A DNA stretch of 64,000 bases, from positions 3,224,001 to 3,288,000 of the forward strand of contig NZ_AP022617.1 in NCBI RefSeq assembly GCF_010731575.1, written 5' to 3'. The notes beneath the pieces are model-generated. The model searched no databases, was not told the origin of the DNA, and worked only from the letters and a program-made list of their open reading frames with translations. This document shows, in pieces, positions 29,337 through 36,622 of the stretch. This DNA comes from Mycolicibacterium monacense (lineage in GTDB: Bacteria; Actinomycetota; Actinomycetes; Mycobacteriales; Mycobacteriaceae). The translations under genes were made by a program, and so were the position numbers. The number at the start of each line of letters is the position of its first letter. Position 1 is the stretch's first letter.

Positions 29337-29785
29337 TGAGCACCGCATCACTCAAGGGCTACACGTGGCCGGAGAGCACCGTCGACGTCGAACGCGGTCG
29401 TGTCGCGATGTTCGCCAAGGCCATCGGTGAGACCGACCCGGTCTACTTCGATGTCGAGGCCGCACGGGCCGCCGGACATCCCGACCTGCTGGCACCGCCC
29501 ACTTTCGTGTTCGGCCTGGATCTCGAGCACTCCGACACGCTGGGGGTGCTCGAGGCTCACGGGGTGAACCTGTCGGCGGTGCTGCACGGCGAACAGCGCT
29601 TCACCTACCACCGCGAGGTCCACGCCGGTGACAGCCTCACCCTGCAGGCTGAGTTCACCGACTACTACGCCAAGCGCGGCGGAGCCCTCGAATTCCTCGT
29701 CCGCCGTTCGCAATTGACCTCTGCCGGCGAGCTCGTCGCCGAGATGGAGAGCGTATCCGTGATCCGGAATGGAGCGCCATCGTGA
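29333..29785 (+). CDS. MaoC-like hot-dog protein, HadA/FAS1-type dehydratase subunit
   Basis: 150 residues, starting in the thiolase stop (ATGATGA gives two possible Mets). N-terminal-type MaoC fold: VDVERGRVAMFAKAIGETDPVYFD, then PPTFVFGLDLE and ALHGEQRFTYHREVHAGD-like segment (residues 80-100). It lacks the full hydratase Asp/His motif, as in HadA-type structural subunits, and should pair with the next protein into one active enoyl-CoA hydratase/dehydratase. Confidence 0.88.
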   Translation: MMSTASLKGYTWPESTVDVERGRVAMFAKAIGETDPVYFDVEAARAAGHPDLLAPPTFVFGLDLEHSDTLGVLEAHGVNLSAVLHGEQRFTYHREVHAGDSLTLQAEFTDYYAKRGGALEFLVRRSQLTSAGELVAEMESVSVIRNGAPS

Positions 29786-30198
29786 CCACCGACATCGCCG
29801 ACATCCAGGTCGGGACGGAAGTGCCTGCCCTTGCGGTGCAACCGATCACCCGCACGACCCTGGCGCTGTTCGCCGGCGCCTCGGGTGACCACAATCCAAT
29901 CCACATCGATCTGGACGCCGCCAAGGAAGCCGGATTCGACGACGTGTTCGCGCACGGCATGCTGTCGATGGCCTACCTCGGCCGGTTGATCACCTCATGG
30001 GTTCCGCAGTCCCAGCTCCGCTCCCTGAGCACGCGATTCAGCGCCATCACCCCGGTGCACGCGCGACCCACGTGCACCGGCACCGTGACGAGCGTCGACG
30101 AGGTCGACGGTGAACGGCGCGCCACCCTCGACGTGCAGATCACGCTCGAGGATGGGACGGTCACCCTTCGCGGCGAGGCCGTGGTGGCGGTGCGCTGA
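29782..30198 (+). CDS. MaoC-like (R)-hydratase, HadB-type catalytic subunit
   Basis: 138 residues, GTG start overlapping the upstream stop by 4 bases. Carries the hydratase-2 motif with catalytic Asp and His: FAGASGDHNPIHIDLDAAKE, followed by GFDDVFAHGMLSMAYLGR. Hydrates a trans-2-enoyl-CoA as a heterodimer with the previous protein (family inference). The pair resembles ChsH1/ChsH2-like and HadAB-like arrangements. Confidence 0.9.
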   Translation: MTTDIADIQVGTEVPALAVQPITRTTLALFAGASGDHNPIHIDLDAAKEAGFDDVFAHGMLSMAYLGRLITSWVPQSQLRSLSTRFSAITPVHARPTCTGTVTSVDEVDGERRATLDVQITLEDGTVTLRGEAVVAVR

Positions 30199-30247
30199 AG
30201 TCTGATCACGACGCGGCGGCGTTCATCCCGCGCGGTTTCGTAGATGA

Positions 30248-30269
30248 GTGAACTATAATCGTGGTTCAC
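30248..30269. promoter_or_regulatory. Palindromic operator candidate upstream of double-TetR gene
   Basis: GTGAAC and GTTCAC form perfect 6-base arms around a 10-base centre that contains TATAAT, an ideal -10 hexamer (30254-30259). It lies 50 bases before the GTG start of the tandem TetR protein and is a good candidate for autoregulation. Confidence 0.55.
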
Positions 30270-30318
30270 GAACCGTAAATCGGAACCGCCTCGCGGCAGT
30301 AGGGAGAGGATCGCCGAC

Positions 30319-31503
30319 GTGGCGCAAGCCGTTCGCCAGCACGCGCGGAGTTCGGTGCGCAAGCTGCAGTTGTCCCAGGCTGCCGCACGCCTGTTCACCG
30401 AACGCGGCTACCACAACGTCAGCATGGACGATGTGGCGTCGGCCGTCGGGCTGACCGGACCGGCCCTGTACCGGCACTTCCGCAAGAAGCACGACATTCT
30501 CGCCCAGGCGATCTCCGAGCAGCTGGCATCGGTCGAAGCCGTCGCGGTGCGGGCCGTCGAGGCGGATCTGGCACCGCCCGAGCGCTCGGCGATGTTCCTC
30601 TCCGAGCTCGCCGATCTGGTGCTCGAACGCGAAGAGGTGCTGCTGTGGAAGCGCGAGCGCCGCGAGTTGTCCGAAAGTGAGCAGGACGAGTTCCGGTCGA
30701 AGCTCAACGACGTCCTGTGGCTGACGGTGCAGGCGCTCGGACTCGGCGACGACGGCGAGCCGACCAGCGACGCCGAATTGCGGGCGTGGAGCGTGCTGGC
30801 CGTCTACTCGAGCGTCTCCCCCGCCCGCAGGGGCATGGACGACGCTTCAGCCAAGCGAATACTGCAGTCGATGGCTGATGGTGTGCTGAACTGCGAACTG
30901 GACGCAGCGGCAACGACATCCAGGCCTCCCCTCGCTCCACCGCGGCGCCCTCCGGGCCGGCGTGAGCGCATCCTCAGCACGGCCACTCGCCTGTTTCACG
31001 CCCAGAGCTACCACTCGGTGGGAATCGAGGAGATCGCCGCGGAGTCCGATACCGCTATCGCGACGTTCTACCAGTACTTCACCGGTAAGGCCGAGCTCCT
31101 GCAGGCGGTGCTGAATCGGGGTGCCGAAGGTCTGCACTATGTGACCAATCACCGGCTGCCGACGGCGAGCACACCGCAAGAGGCCGTCGACATTATCGCC
31201 TGCACCCTCATCGAGCTGGCACTGGGTCCGCACCAACCGATTCTGGCGATTCTCGCCGCCGATCTGATCTATCTACCGGAGAAGGCCCAGGAAGCGATCC
31301 GGACGAGCCAGCGCGAGTACATCGACGAATGGGTGGTGGCCATCACCGGTGTCCGGCCAGAGTTGTCGGCCCACCATGCCCGGCTGCTCGCCCGGGCGTC
31401 GATCGGTCTGGTCACCGACATCACCCAAACCCAGAGCATGCGCAACCGGCCCGGCATCGCAGGCGAGTTGCACCGCCTCGTGTCGGCGGTGCTCGCCGCT
31501 TAG
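30319..31503 (+). CDS. Tandem (double) TetR-type regulator
   Basis: 394 residues, about twice the family length. Two complete TetR modules are fused: first HTH SQAAARLFTERGYHNVSM, DDVASAVGLTGPALYRHFRKK near residues 20-58; second HTH STATRLFHAQSYHSVGI, EEIAAESDTAIATFYQYFTGK near 218-256, after a Pro/Arg linker (SRPPLAPPRRPPGRRER). Each is followed by a helical ligand-type domain. Family knowledge: such double TetR proteins occur in actinobacterial lipid-catabolic clusters and may bind as a pseudo-dimer. Likely controls the thiolase-MaoC genes and itself. Its stop overlaps the convergent RibB-like gene. Confidence 0.92.
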   Translation: MAQAVRQHARSSVRKLQLSQAAARLFTERGYHNVSMDDVASAVGLTGPALYRHFRKKHDILAQAISEQLASVEAVAVRAVEADLAPPERSAMFLSELADLVLEREEVLLWKRERRELSESEQDEFRSKLNDVLWLTVQALGLGDDGEPTSDAELRAWSVLAVYSSVSPARRGMDDASAKRILQSMADGVLNCELDAAATTSRPPLAPPRRPPGRRERILSTATRLFHAQSYHSVGIEEIAAESDTAIATFYQYFTGKAELLQAVLNRGAEGLHYVTNHRLPTASTPQEAVDIIACTLIELALGPHQPILAILAADLIYLPEKAQEAIRTSQREYIDEWVVAITGVRPELSAHHARLLARASIGLVTDITQTQSMRNRPGIAGELHRLVSAVLAA

Positions 31504-32090
31504 GCTCCTGCGGCCAGCACCCGGACCGGTTGTGGCGCCGACACCAGCGCCAACCCGAAGGTGGCCGCGAAATCCTCGGCCGCCGCGTCGTCGAGTACGT
31601 CGCCCGAGTCGTGCACCAGCCGGCACGCCGCCGCCACCGGTGTGCACCCGGCCCGCTCGACTATTCGCACCATCCTGTCCCACACCAGATCCGGTGCGTT
31701 GCGCGGGACGTGGGGACACCGGACCGGCAACACATGGCCGGGCCGGACCAGATCGCCCGGCGTCGTCTGCGGTGATCCGAGCGCGCGCAGCGTCTGCGCC
31801 CGAGCCTGTCCGGAGATACCGGTGCCCGTGCCCACCGCGTCGACCGAGACCGTGAAGCCGAGGGCGCGGTCCTCCGAGGGCAGCACCGGCTGGTCGTGGA
31901 TGCGCAGTCGGTCCAGTCGGTCCGAGCGCATCGCGGCGTGGATGAGACCCGAGGAGTATCTGATCGCGAAGTTCAGAAGCTGCGCGGACGCCGCTTCGGC
32001 GGCGAAGAACAACAACGCGCCACGCTCACCGTCCGGAATGACAGCGGCTCTGCCGCAGCTGATTTCGGCAACCACCATGTCGTCGCGCAT
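31500..32090 (-). CDS. Divergent RibB-like (DHBP synthase fold) protein
   Basis: 196 residues. Resembles 3,4-dihydroxy-2-butanone 4-phosphate synthase: SGLIHAAMRSDRLDRLRI, FTVSVDAVGTGTGISGQARAQTLRAL and DLVRPGHVLPVRC (catalytic His region) are recognisable. But the acidic active-site loop DDExRExEGD of true RibB is reduced to DGERGALLF, so most metal/substrate-binding acids are missing. It is therefore unlikely to make the riboflavin precursor. It sits next to a flavin reductase and an esterase on the same strand (it is last of the three), so a recruited catabolic or flavin-binding role is possible. Confidence 0.78.
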   Translation of the reverse strand: MRDDMVVAEISCGRAAVIPDGERGALLFFAAEAASAQLLNFAIRYSSGLIHAAMRSDRLDRLRIHDQPVLPSEDRALGFTVSVDAVGTGTGISGQARAQTLRALGSPQTTPGDLVRPGHVLPVRCPHVPRNAPDLVWDRMVRIVERAGCTPVAAACRLVHDSGDVLDDAAAEDFAATFGLALVSAPQPVRVLAAGA

Positions 32091-32101
32091 CGCCGGCCTC
32101 C

Positions 32102-32593
32102 TCAGTCGAGAACTCGATGGGTACCAAACTCGCGGCCGTGATAGGTCAACGGTGGCGTGTCACGACTCTCCACCGACCGCACCGCGCCGATCACGACGAC
32201 GTGGTCGGCGGCCTCGACGAGCTGGATGACGTCGCAGGCGAACCATCCCGGGACGCCGGCCAGACGCGGAAGGCCGTCGGCCAGTGACCAATCCACGTCG
32301 GTGAACTTGTCCCGACCCTTCTTCGCGAAGCAGGAGGCCAGGCTCGACTGACCGCTGCCGAGGATGTTGACTCCGAAGGCACTCGTCCGCCGGATCAGTG
32401 AGAGCAGGTCAGAACCCTGGTCGAGGCTCACCAACAGCGACGGTGGAGACATCGACAGCGAGGCGAAGGCGCTCACCGTGGTGCCGTGCGGCCTCGTGTC
32501 ATCCATGGCGGTGATGACGGCGACCGGCGTACACACCGATGCCATCGCATCCCGGAAGGCGTCCGTGAGGGAACCCAGTTGTGCCTGCGCCAT
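32102..32593 (-). CDS. Flavin reductase family protein (HsaB-like)
   Basis: 163 residues from MAQAQLGSLTDAF, with GGAAGGG upstream; the first base follows the upstream esterase stop by one base. FMN-binding split-barrel: FRDAMASVCTPVAVITA, GTTVSAFASLSMSPPSLLVSL, FGVNILGSGQSSLASCFAKKG, and WFACDVIQLVEAADHVVVIGAV. These proteins supply FMNH2 or FADH2 to a separate oxygenase. No oxygenase is adjacent; the HsaA-like protein at 57293 is the only candidate of that class in the window. Confidence 0.9.
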   Translation of the reverse strand: MAQAQLGSLTDAFRDAMASVCTPVAVITAMDDTRPHGTTVSAFASLSMSPPSLLVSLDQGSDLLSLIRRTSAFGVNILGSGQSSLASCFAKKGRDKFTDVDWSLADGLPRLAGVPGWFACDVIQLVEAADHVVVIGAVRSVESRDTPPLTYHGREFGTHRVLD

Positions 32594-32594
32594 G

Positions 32595-33536
32595 TCAGCG
32601 CCCTTCCGTGCGTGCCGCGTCGATCGCGGCGCGGGCGAATACGGAGATCTCGTCGACTGCGCGGCGGGCGCGCGGCATGTACGACGCGAACATCGTCCAC
32701 GCATGGCAGACGCCCGCGTAGACGCTGAGGGTGGATGGCGACCCGTCGCGCTGCATGGCGGCATGCAGCGTTCTGGCGTCGTCGAGCAGCACCTCCCGAT
32801 CGCTGGCCATGATCAGTGTCGGTGGCATCCGATCGAAGGTGCCGAATACCGGTGATACGTGCGGATCGCCCGGGTCGTGCCCGTTGAGGTAGGCGTACGC
32901 GAGGTGTTTGACCGAACGGCGGGAAATCGCCATGTCCTCGGCGGCATAGGTGTCGAAGCTGGCGCCCGAGGCGGTGAGATCCGCCAACGGTGACACGAGG
33001 ACGGCGCCCGCAGGCATCGGCGTCGCGGCATCGCGGGCCCGGATGAGCGAGGCCATGGTGAGCCCGCCACCCGCCGAATCGCCGGCCAGCACCCATCTGT
33101 CGCCATAGGTCTGCGCCGCCCAGTTCATCACCGCCTGCGCGTCCTGAAGAGCGGCCGGGTACGGATTCTCCGGGGCCCGTCGGTAGTCGGGCACCACCAC
33201 CGGATGTCCGCTCGCAGCCGACACCGCCGCCGCCATGGCGCGGTAACCGTGCGCCGAACCGATCAGATACCCGCCGCCGTGGAGCCAGACGATCGCGGCG
33301 CTGTCGTCGACGGACCCGGTCTCGACCCGGAGCGCGGGTACGCCACCCGCATCGAATTCGGTGACGGCCGTGCCGTCGGGCAGACCCGGGGCGAGCATCA
33401 TCTCGTCGAGTCGGGCGCGCAGTTCGGGGACCGATACCCGCCCGTCGCCGAAGACTCTGCCGAGGTCACCTTCGGCTCGGGCCAGGGCCTCGCGATCGGC
33501 ATCCGACAAGTGCTCCTCGATCAGGGACGAACCCAT
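32595..33536 (-). CDS. HSL-type alpha/beta hydrolase (lipase/esterase)
   Basis: 313 residues from MGSSLIEEHL, chosen for the GGGAGGT site about 10 bases upstream; upstream in-frame Mets lack one. Hormone-sensitive-lipase signatures: HGGGYLIGS oxyanion motif near residue 88, nucleophile GDSAGGG near 158, acid in MASDREVLLDD near 250, His in CHAWTMF near 280. Should hydrolyse a short-chain or cyclic ester. First gene of a three-gene minus-strand operon with the flavin reductase and the RibB-like protein. Confidence 0.92.
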   Translation of the reverse strand: MGSSLIEEHLSDADREALARAEGDLGRVFGDGRVSVPELRARLDEMMLAPGLPDGTAVTEFDAGGVPALRVETGSVDDSAAIVWLHGGGYLIGSAHGYRAMAAAVSAASGHPVVVPDYRRAPENPYPAALQDAQAVMNWAAQTYGDRWVLAGDSAGGGLTMASLIRARDAATPMPAGAVLVSPLADLTASGASFDTYAAEDMAISRRSVKHLAYAYLNGHDPGDPHVSPVFGTFDRMPPTLIMASDREVLLDDARTLHAAMQRDGSPSTLSVYAGVCHAWTMFASYMPRARRAVDEISVFARAAIDAARTEGR

Positions 33537-33716
33537 CTGAGCCACCACCTCCCACATCTCTCCATCACAATAACCCACAAGAACGCTGACTAACTAGTGC
33601 TCTATTCAAAGTTGTCAGAGCATTGTTGACCCACAGTTTTGATGAAGTTAGCCTTCACAGTGTGGGCTGCACTACAGTCCGACGCGGAGCTCCGACGACC
33701 AACAGTGAGGAACGAG

Positions 33717-34544
33717 ATGCCACGTCTATCGAACAGGGTCGCCCTCGTCACGGGTGCGACCACCGTGGAACCCGGCGGCCTCAACATCGGCGGTGCCGCA
33801 GCCACCGAGGTGGTGGCCGAAGGCGCCCGCGTGGTGCTCGCCGACATCAACATCGAGGGCGCTTCGGCTCTCGCCGAGCAACTCAACCAGAAGTACGGCC
33901 CGGACGTCGCGATCGCGGTCCACACCGACCTCCGCGACGAGGATGCGATTCAACGGCTCGTGGCCACCACGGTCTCCACCTTCGGCAAACTCGATGTGCT
34001 GTTCAACATCGCCGGCGTCTTCCCCGCCGGTGACGGTGACGTCGCCACCATGCCGATCGAGGTCTGGGACGACGTGATGGCGGTCAACGTGCGCAGCGCC
34101 ATGCTCACCACCAAACACGCTCTGCCGCATCTTCGCGTCGAGGGCGGGTCGATCGTGAACACCGCGTCCACCCACGCGTTCGCCGGCGACACCAGCCTGA
34201 CCGGGTACGGGGCGACGAAGGCGGCTCTGCTGGCCCTGACCAAGTACACCGCCACCCAGTACGGGCGGGAACGGGTGCGCTGCAACGCCATCTGCCCGGG
34301 CACCACCACGACACCACCGGCCCAGCAGTTGCCGGAGGCCGTCAAGGACATCTACCGCCGCCATACGCCCGCACCCGACCTCAACGGCCCCGCCGACCTG
34401 GCCAAGGTGTATGCCTTCCTGGCGTCCGATGACTCTCGCGGGATCAACGGCGAGACCATCCGGGTCGACGGCGGACTGCTGGCCCACCAGCCCTTCGTCC
34501 CGGACATGGACTCACTGGGCGCCGCGACGGCCACGTCCCAGTAG
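33717..34544 (+). CDS. Short-chain dehydrogenase with expanded cofactor loop
   Basis: 275 residues from MPRLSNRVALVTG with GAGG upstream; the longer frame back to 33639 would cross the promoter region. The cofactor motif is TGATTVEPGGLNIGGAAA instead of the usual TGxxxGIG, a longer glycine loop. Rest is classical: NIAGVFPAG, Ser in NTASTHAF, YGATK (Tyr and Lys), CPGTTTTPP, and VDGGLLAHQPF at the C-terminus. Oxidoreductase of unknown substrate, divergent from the esterase operon with a 180-base gap. Confidence 0.88.
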   Translation: MPRLSNRVALVTGATTVEPGGLNIGGAAATEVVAEGARVVLADINIEGASALAEQLNQKYGPDVAIAVHTDLRDEDAIQRLVATTVSTFGKLDVLFNIAGVFPAGDGDVATMPIEVWDDVMAVNVRSAMLTTKHALPHLRVEGGSIVNTASTHAFAGDTSLTGYGATKAALLALTKYTATQYGRERVRCNAICPGTTTTPPAQQLPEAVKDIYRRHTPAPDLNGPADLAKVYAFLASDDSRGINGETIRVDGGLLAHQPFVPDMDSLGAATATSQ

Positions 34545-34556
34545 CGCAGTCACCCG

Positions 34557-34592
34557 ATTGGCGCACCGGCAGTCAGCTGTCGGTGCGCCAAT
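34557..34592. terminator. Rho-independent terminator, bidirectional
   Basis: A 16-base stem with one mismatch (arms start ATTGGCGCACCG and end CGGTGCGCCAAT), 4-base loop, followed on the plus strand by TTGTTTT. It lies between the SDR (plus) and the CAP gene at the end of the mce operon (minus). Confidence 0.85.
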
Positions 34593-34610
34593 TGTTTTCG
34601 AGCGCGTGAC

Positions 34611-35099
34611 TCAGTCCGGGCGGCCGTACACCGCGACGACGACCGTGCGGTCCAGGCTGTTCTCCGACCAGACCCCCATCTTCGTGAAACCGCAGTCGGA
34701 CATGATCGCGTGATAAGCCGGGTTGTGATACCAGAGGTTGATCAGCTCGATACCGCTGATCGCGAGCGCCGGATGGATGGCGACGGTCTCGGCGACACCG
34801 CCCCGGAAACCGGCGGCCTCGGCGCGCTGCTGCGGTGTCGACCCGTCCGAGCCGATGTCGCCGCCCAGACTCCGGTTGCCCATGAGGTCCTTGGCGTGCC
34901 ATTCGGCGGCGAGCAGGAGTTGCGGGCTGACATTCAGGTCGTTCGTGCAGCCGGCTTGGCGCTGCACGACGTAGACGTTCTGCACCACGCTGGAGTTGAA
35001 CCGCCGGTTGTCGGCCTGGGCGACTGGTTGCACTGCCGCCGCGGCCAAACCGGCCGAGGCGGCCAACAGGATTGCGGTGCGGGTGAGAGCTCGGGTCAT
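34611..35099 (-). CDS. Secreted CAP (SCP/PR-1) domain protein
   Basis: 162 residues. A Sec signal peptide (RTAILLAASAGLAAAAVQPVAQA, cut before DNRRF) and a short CAP domain: SPQLLLAAEWHAKDLM with the conserved His, VAETVAIHP in place of the usual GENI segment, and LINLWYHNPAYHAIM with SDCGFTKMGVW. The normal CAP tetrad is two His and two acids; the first His (EWHA) and second (YHAIM) are visible. Role unknown; CAP proteins bind sterols and lipids in some organisms. Last gene of the mce operon, 19 bases after the DUF732 stop. Confidence 0.85.
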   Translation of the reverse strand: MTRALTRTAILLAASAGLAAAAVQPVAQADNRRFNSSVVQNVYVVQRQAGCTNDLNVSPQLLLAAEWHAKDLMGNRSLGGDIGSDGSTPQQRAEAAGFRGGVAETVAIHPALAISGIELINLWYHNPAYHAIMSDCGFTKMGVWSENSLDRTVVVAVYGRPD

Positions 35100-35118
35100 C
35101 GGTCGTCCTCGTGATCGG

Positions 35119-35490
35119 TCACCCGGTGGGTGAGCGGTAGCCGGCGGCGGAGTTGCGCAACTGCCAGATCATGGCCGGGCAGAGTTCGTTGGCCGCCTGG
35201 GTGATCAGGTAGGAGGCCTGATACTCCTCGGTTGTTCGGAAGTCGGCTTTGACATCGGCGATGAGGTCGCCGTAGGCACGGCCGTCGGCGATCTTGCGGC
35301 AGATCCCGTGACCGTAGGACAGCGCCGCATCGGCGTTGGCGAAGTTGTAGCCGGGCCGCACCGTCACGTTGACCAGGTAGGCCACCGCGTCCGCATGCGC
35401 CTTCGGCGGTTCGGCGACCACCGCCCATCCCCCGAGTGCGACCGCGGCGGCGGCGCCGATCAGACCGGTTCGAAACCTGCGAGAAGCCAA
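35119..35490 (-). CDS. Secreted DUF732 protein
   Basis: 123 residues from a TTG start (MASRRFRTG), which overlaps the upstream gene's end by 31 bases; no better start is present. Signal peptide GLIGAAAAVALGGWAVVAEPPKAHA, then a DUF732 domain with two Cys (SYGHGICRKIADGRAY, TQAANELCPAMIWQL) that probably form a disulfide. Many mycobacterial DUF732 proteins are small exported proteins of unknown function. Encoded within the mce operon. Confidence 0.82.
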   Translation of the reverse strand: MASRRFRTGLIGAAAAVALGGWAVVAEPPKAHADAVAYLVNVTVRPGYNFANADAALSYGHGICRKIADGRAYGDLIADVKADFRTTEEYQASYLITQAANELCPAMIWQLRNSAAGYRSPTG

Positions 35491-36077
35491 CGGTCGCCTA
35501 CCTTTTCGAGTGAAACACGGGCGCTGGAGGTGGTGGCCGACGGTGGATCGTCGCCCACGGTGGTGGTCTGGTCGATGTAGACGAGGACCTCGGCCCGATC
35601 CGCCGATGAGGACACCAGGGCGGCGGCGGGCACGGTGGCCTCAGCCGATACGCGCTTCTCCTTGGCCCCGGGGATCACGACGTCGTTGATGAGGGTGGTG
35701 TACTCGTTGCGGAACTCCCCGGTCATCCGGTCACTGGCCGCGGTGAGATCCTGCTCGACCTGATCGGCGCGGTAGGACAGCATCGCGGTGGCGATCTCGG
35801 TGGCCGCCGAAACCGACTTCGCCGCCGTGGCCTGCGACGCACCGATCGAATTCGCCTGCCACTTGAGGAACCCGACACCGCACGCCATCGCGAGGACGAC
35901 CACGGGGAGCACCACGTACGCGACGATGCGGCCGATGTTGCGGCCGGCTTGGACCGGAGTGGCCTCCCCGGAGGTCTTGGCCGGCGCTTCGTCCTGGGCG
36001 ACGTCGACGTCCTCGGTGTCGACTTCGGTGTGGTCTTCGATGTCGTTGTCGATGTCGTTTTCGATGTTGAGCGTCAT
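35460..36077 (-). CDS. Mce-associated membrane protein (second of two)
   Basis: 205 residues from MTLNIENDIDND, overlapping the upstream stop by 4 bases. Acidic N-terminus (DNDIEDHTEVDTEDVDV), one transmembrane helix (IVAYVVLPVVVLAMACGVGFL), then an extracytoplasmic NTF2-like domain (DLTAASDRMTGEFRNEYTTLI, VLVYIDQTTTVGD, VSLEKVGDRWLLAGFEPV). This is the Mas layout found after mceF in most mycobacterial mce operons; these proteins stabilise or complete the Mce transporter. Confidence 0.88.
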   Translation of the reverse strand: MTLNIENDIDNDIEDHTEVDTEDVDVAQDEAPAKTSGEATPVQAGRNIGRIVAYVVLPVVVLAMACGVGFLKWQANSIGASQATAAKSVSAATEIATAMLSYRADQVEQDLTAASDRMTGEFRNEYTTLINDVVIPGAKEKRVSAEATVPAAALVSSSADRAEVLVYIDQTTTVGDDPPSATTSSARVSLEKVGDRWLLAGFEPV

Positions 36078-36622
36078 GACACGAACTGAACGTCGGAGAC
36101 CTTGGCGACGTCGCCGGTCTGTTTGACACCCACGCGCATCCGCCATGAGCGCGGGCTCTGTTCCGCCGCACCGGCGTTCGACATGTTGACCGACATGACG
36201 ACCAGGACCTGAGCGGTGTCGCCTTCGCGCGACTCCAGTCCCGCGGAGGTGACCGACCCCTCGGACTTCGACTGCGCCTGCTTGACCACTTCGGCGAAGG
36301 TCTGCGACCGCTTCTCGAAATCGTCGCGGAAGGTGCCGGTCGAACTGTCGAGAATCCGCTTGATGTCGGCGTCGACGGAGGTGTGGTCGATCGTGGTCAG
36401 GTTGATCGCACCCTGCCGCGCGGCCTCGACGAACTCGTTCTGTTCGGCCTGCGCGCGCCGGTCGTCGACGATGCGGTAACCCAACCACCCGGCCACGCCG
36501 CCCAGCCCCACGATCGCCACCACGCTGAACGCCACGGCCAGCCGTATCCCGTTGTGCCGCTGCGGCGCAGCCATATCCGACTCGGTCAACCTGCCGTCGG
36601 CGGTATCAGCATGCTCTGCCAT
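36074..36622 (-). CDS. Mce-associated membrane protein (first of two)
   Basis: 182 residues. The ATG at 36622 has the strong upstream AAGGTAGGAC, so it is preferred although it overlaps mceF by 37 bases; an ATG at 36574 would avoid the overlap but lacks such a site. One transmembrane helix (LAVAFSVVAIVGLGGVAGWLGY) and an NTF2-like outer domain (INLTTIDHTSVDADIKRIL, VLVVMSVNMSNAG, WRMRVGVKQTGDVAKVSDVQF). Paired with the next protein. Confidence 0.88.
   Translation of the reverse strand: MAEHADTADGRLTESDMAAPQRHNGIRLAVAFSVVAIVGLGGVAGWLGYRIVDDRRAQAEQNEFVEAARQGAINLTTIDHTSVDADIKRILDSSTGTFRDDFEKRSQTFAEVVKQAQSKSEGSVTSAGLESREGDTAQVLVVMSVNMSNAGAAEQSPRSWRMRVGVKQTGDVAKVSDVQFVS

Noticed and set aside
33596..33639. 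Imperfect repeat AGTGCTCT / AGAGCATT upstream of the SDR as an operator
   Set aside because: Eight-base arms with a mismatch and a 21-base spacer could occur by chance; not listed as a feature.
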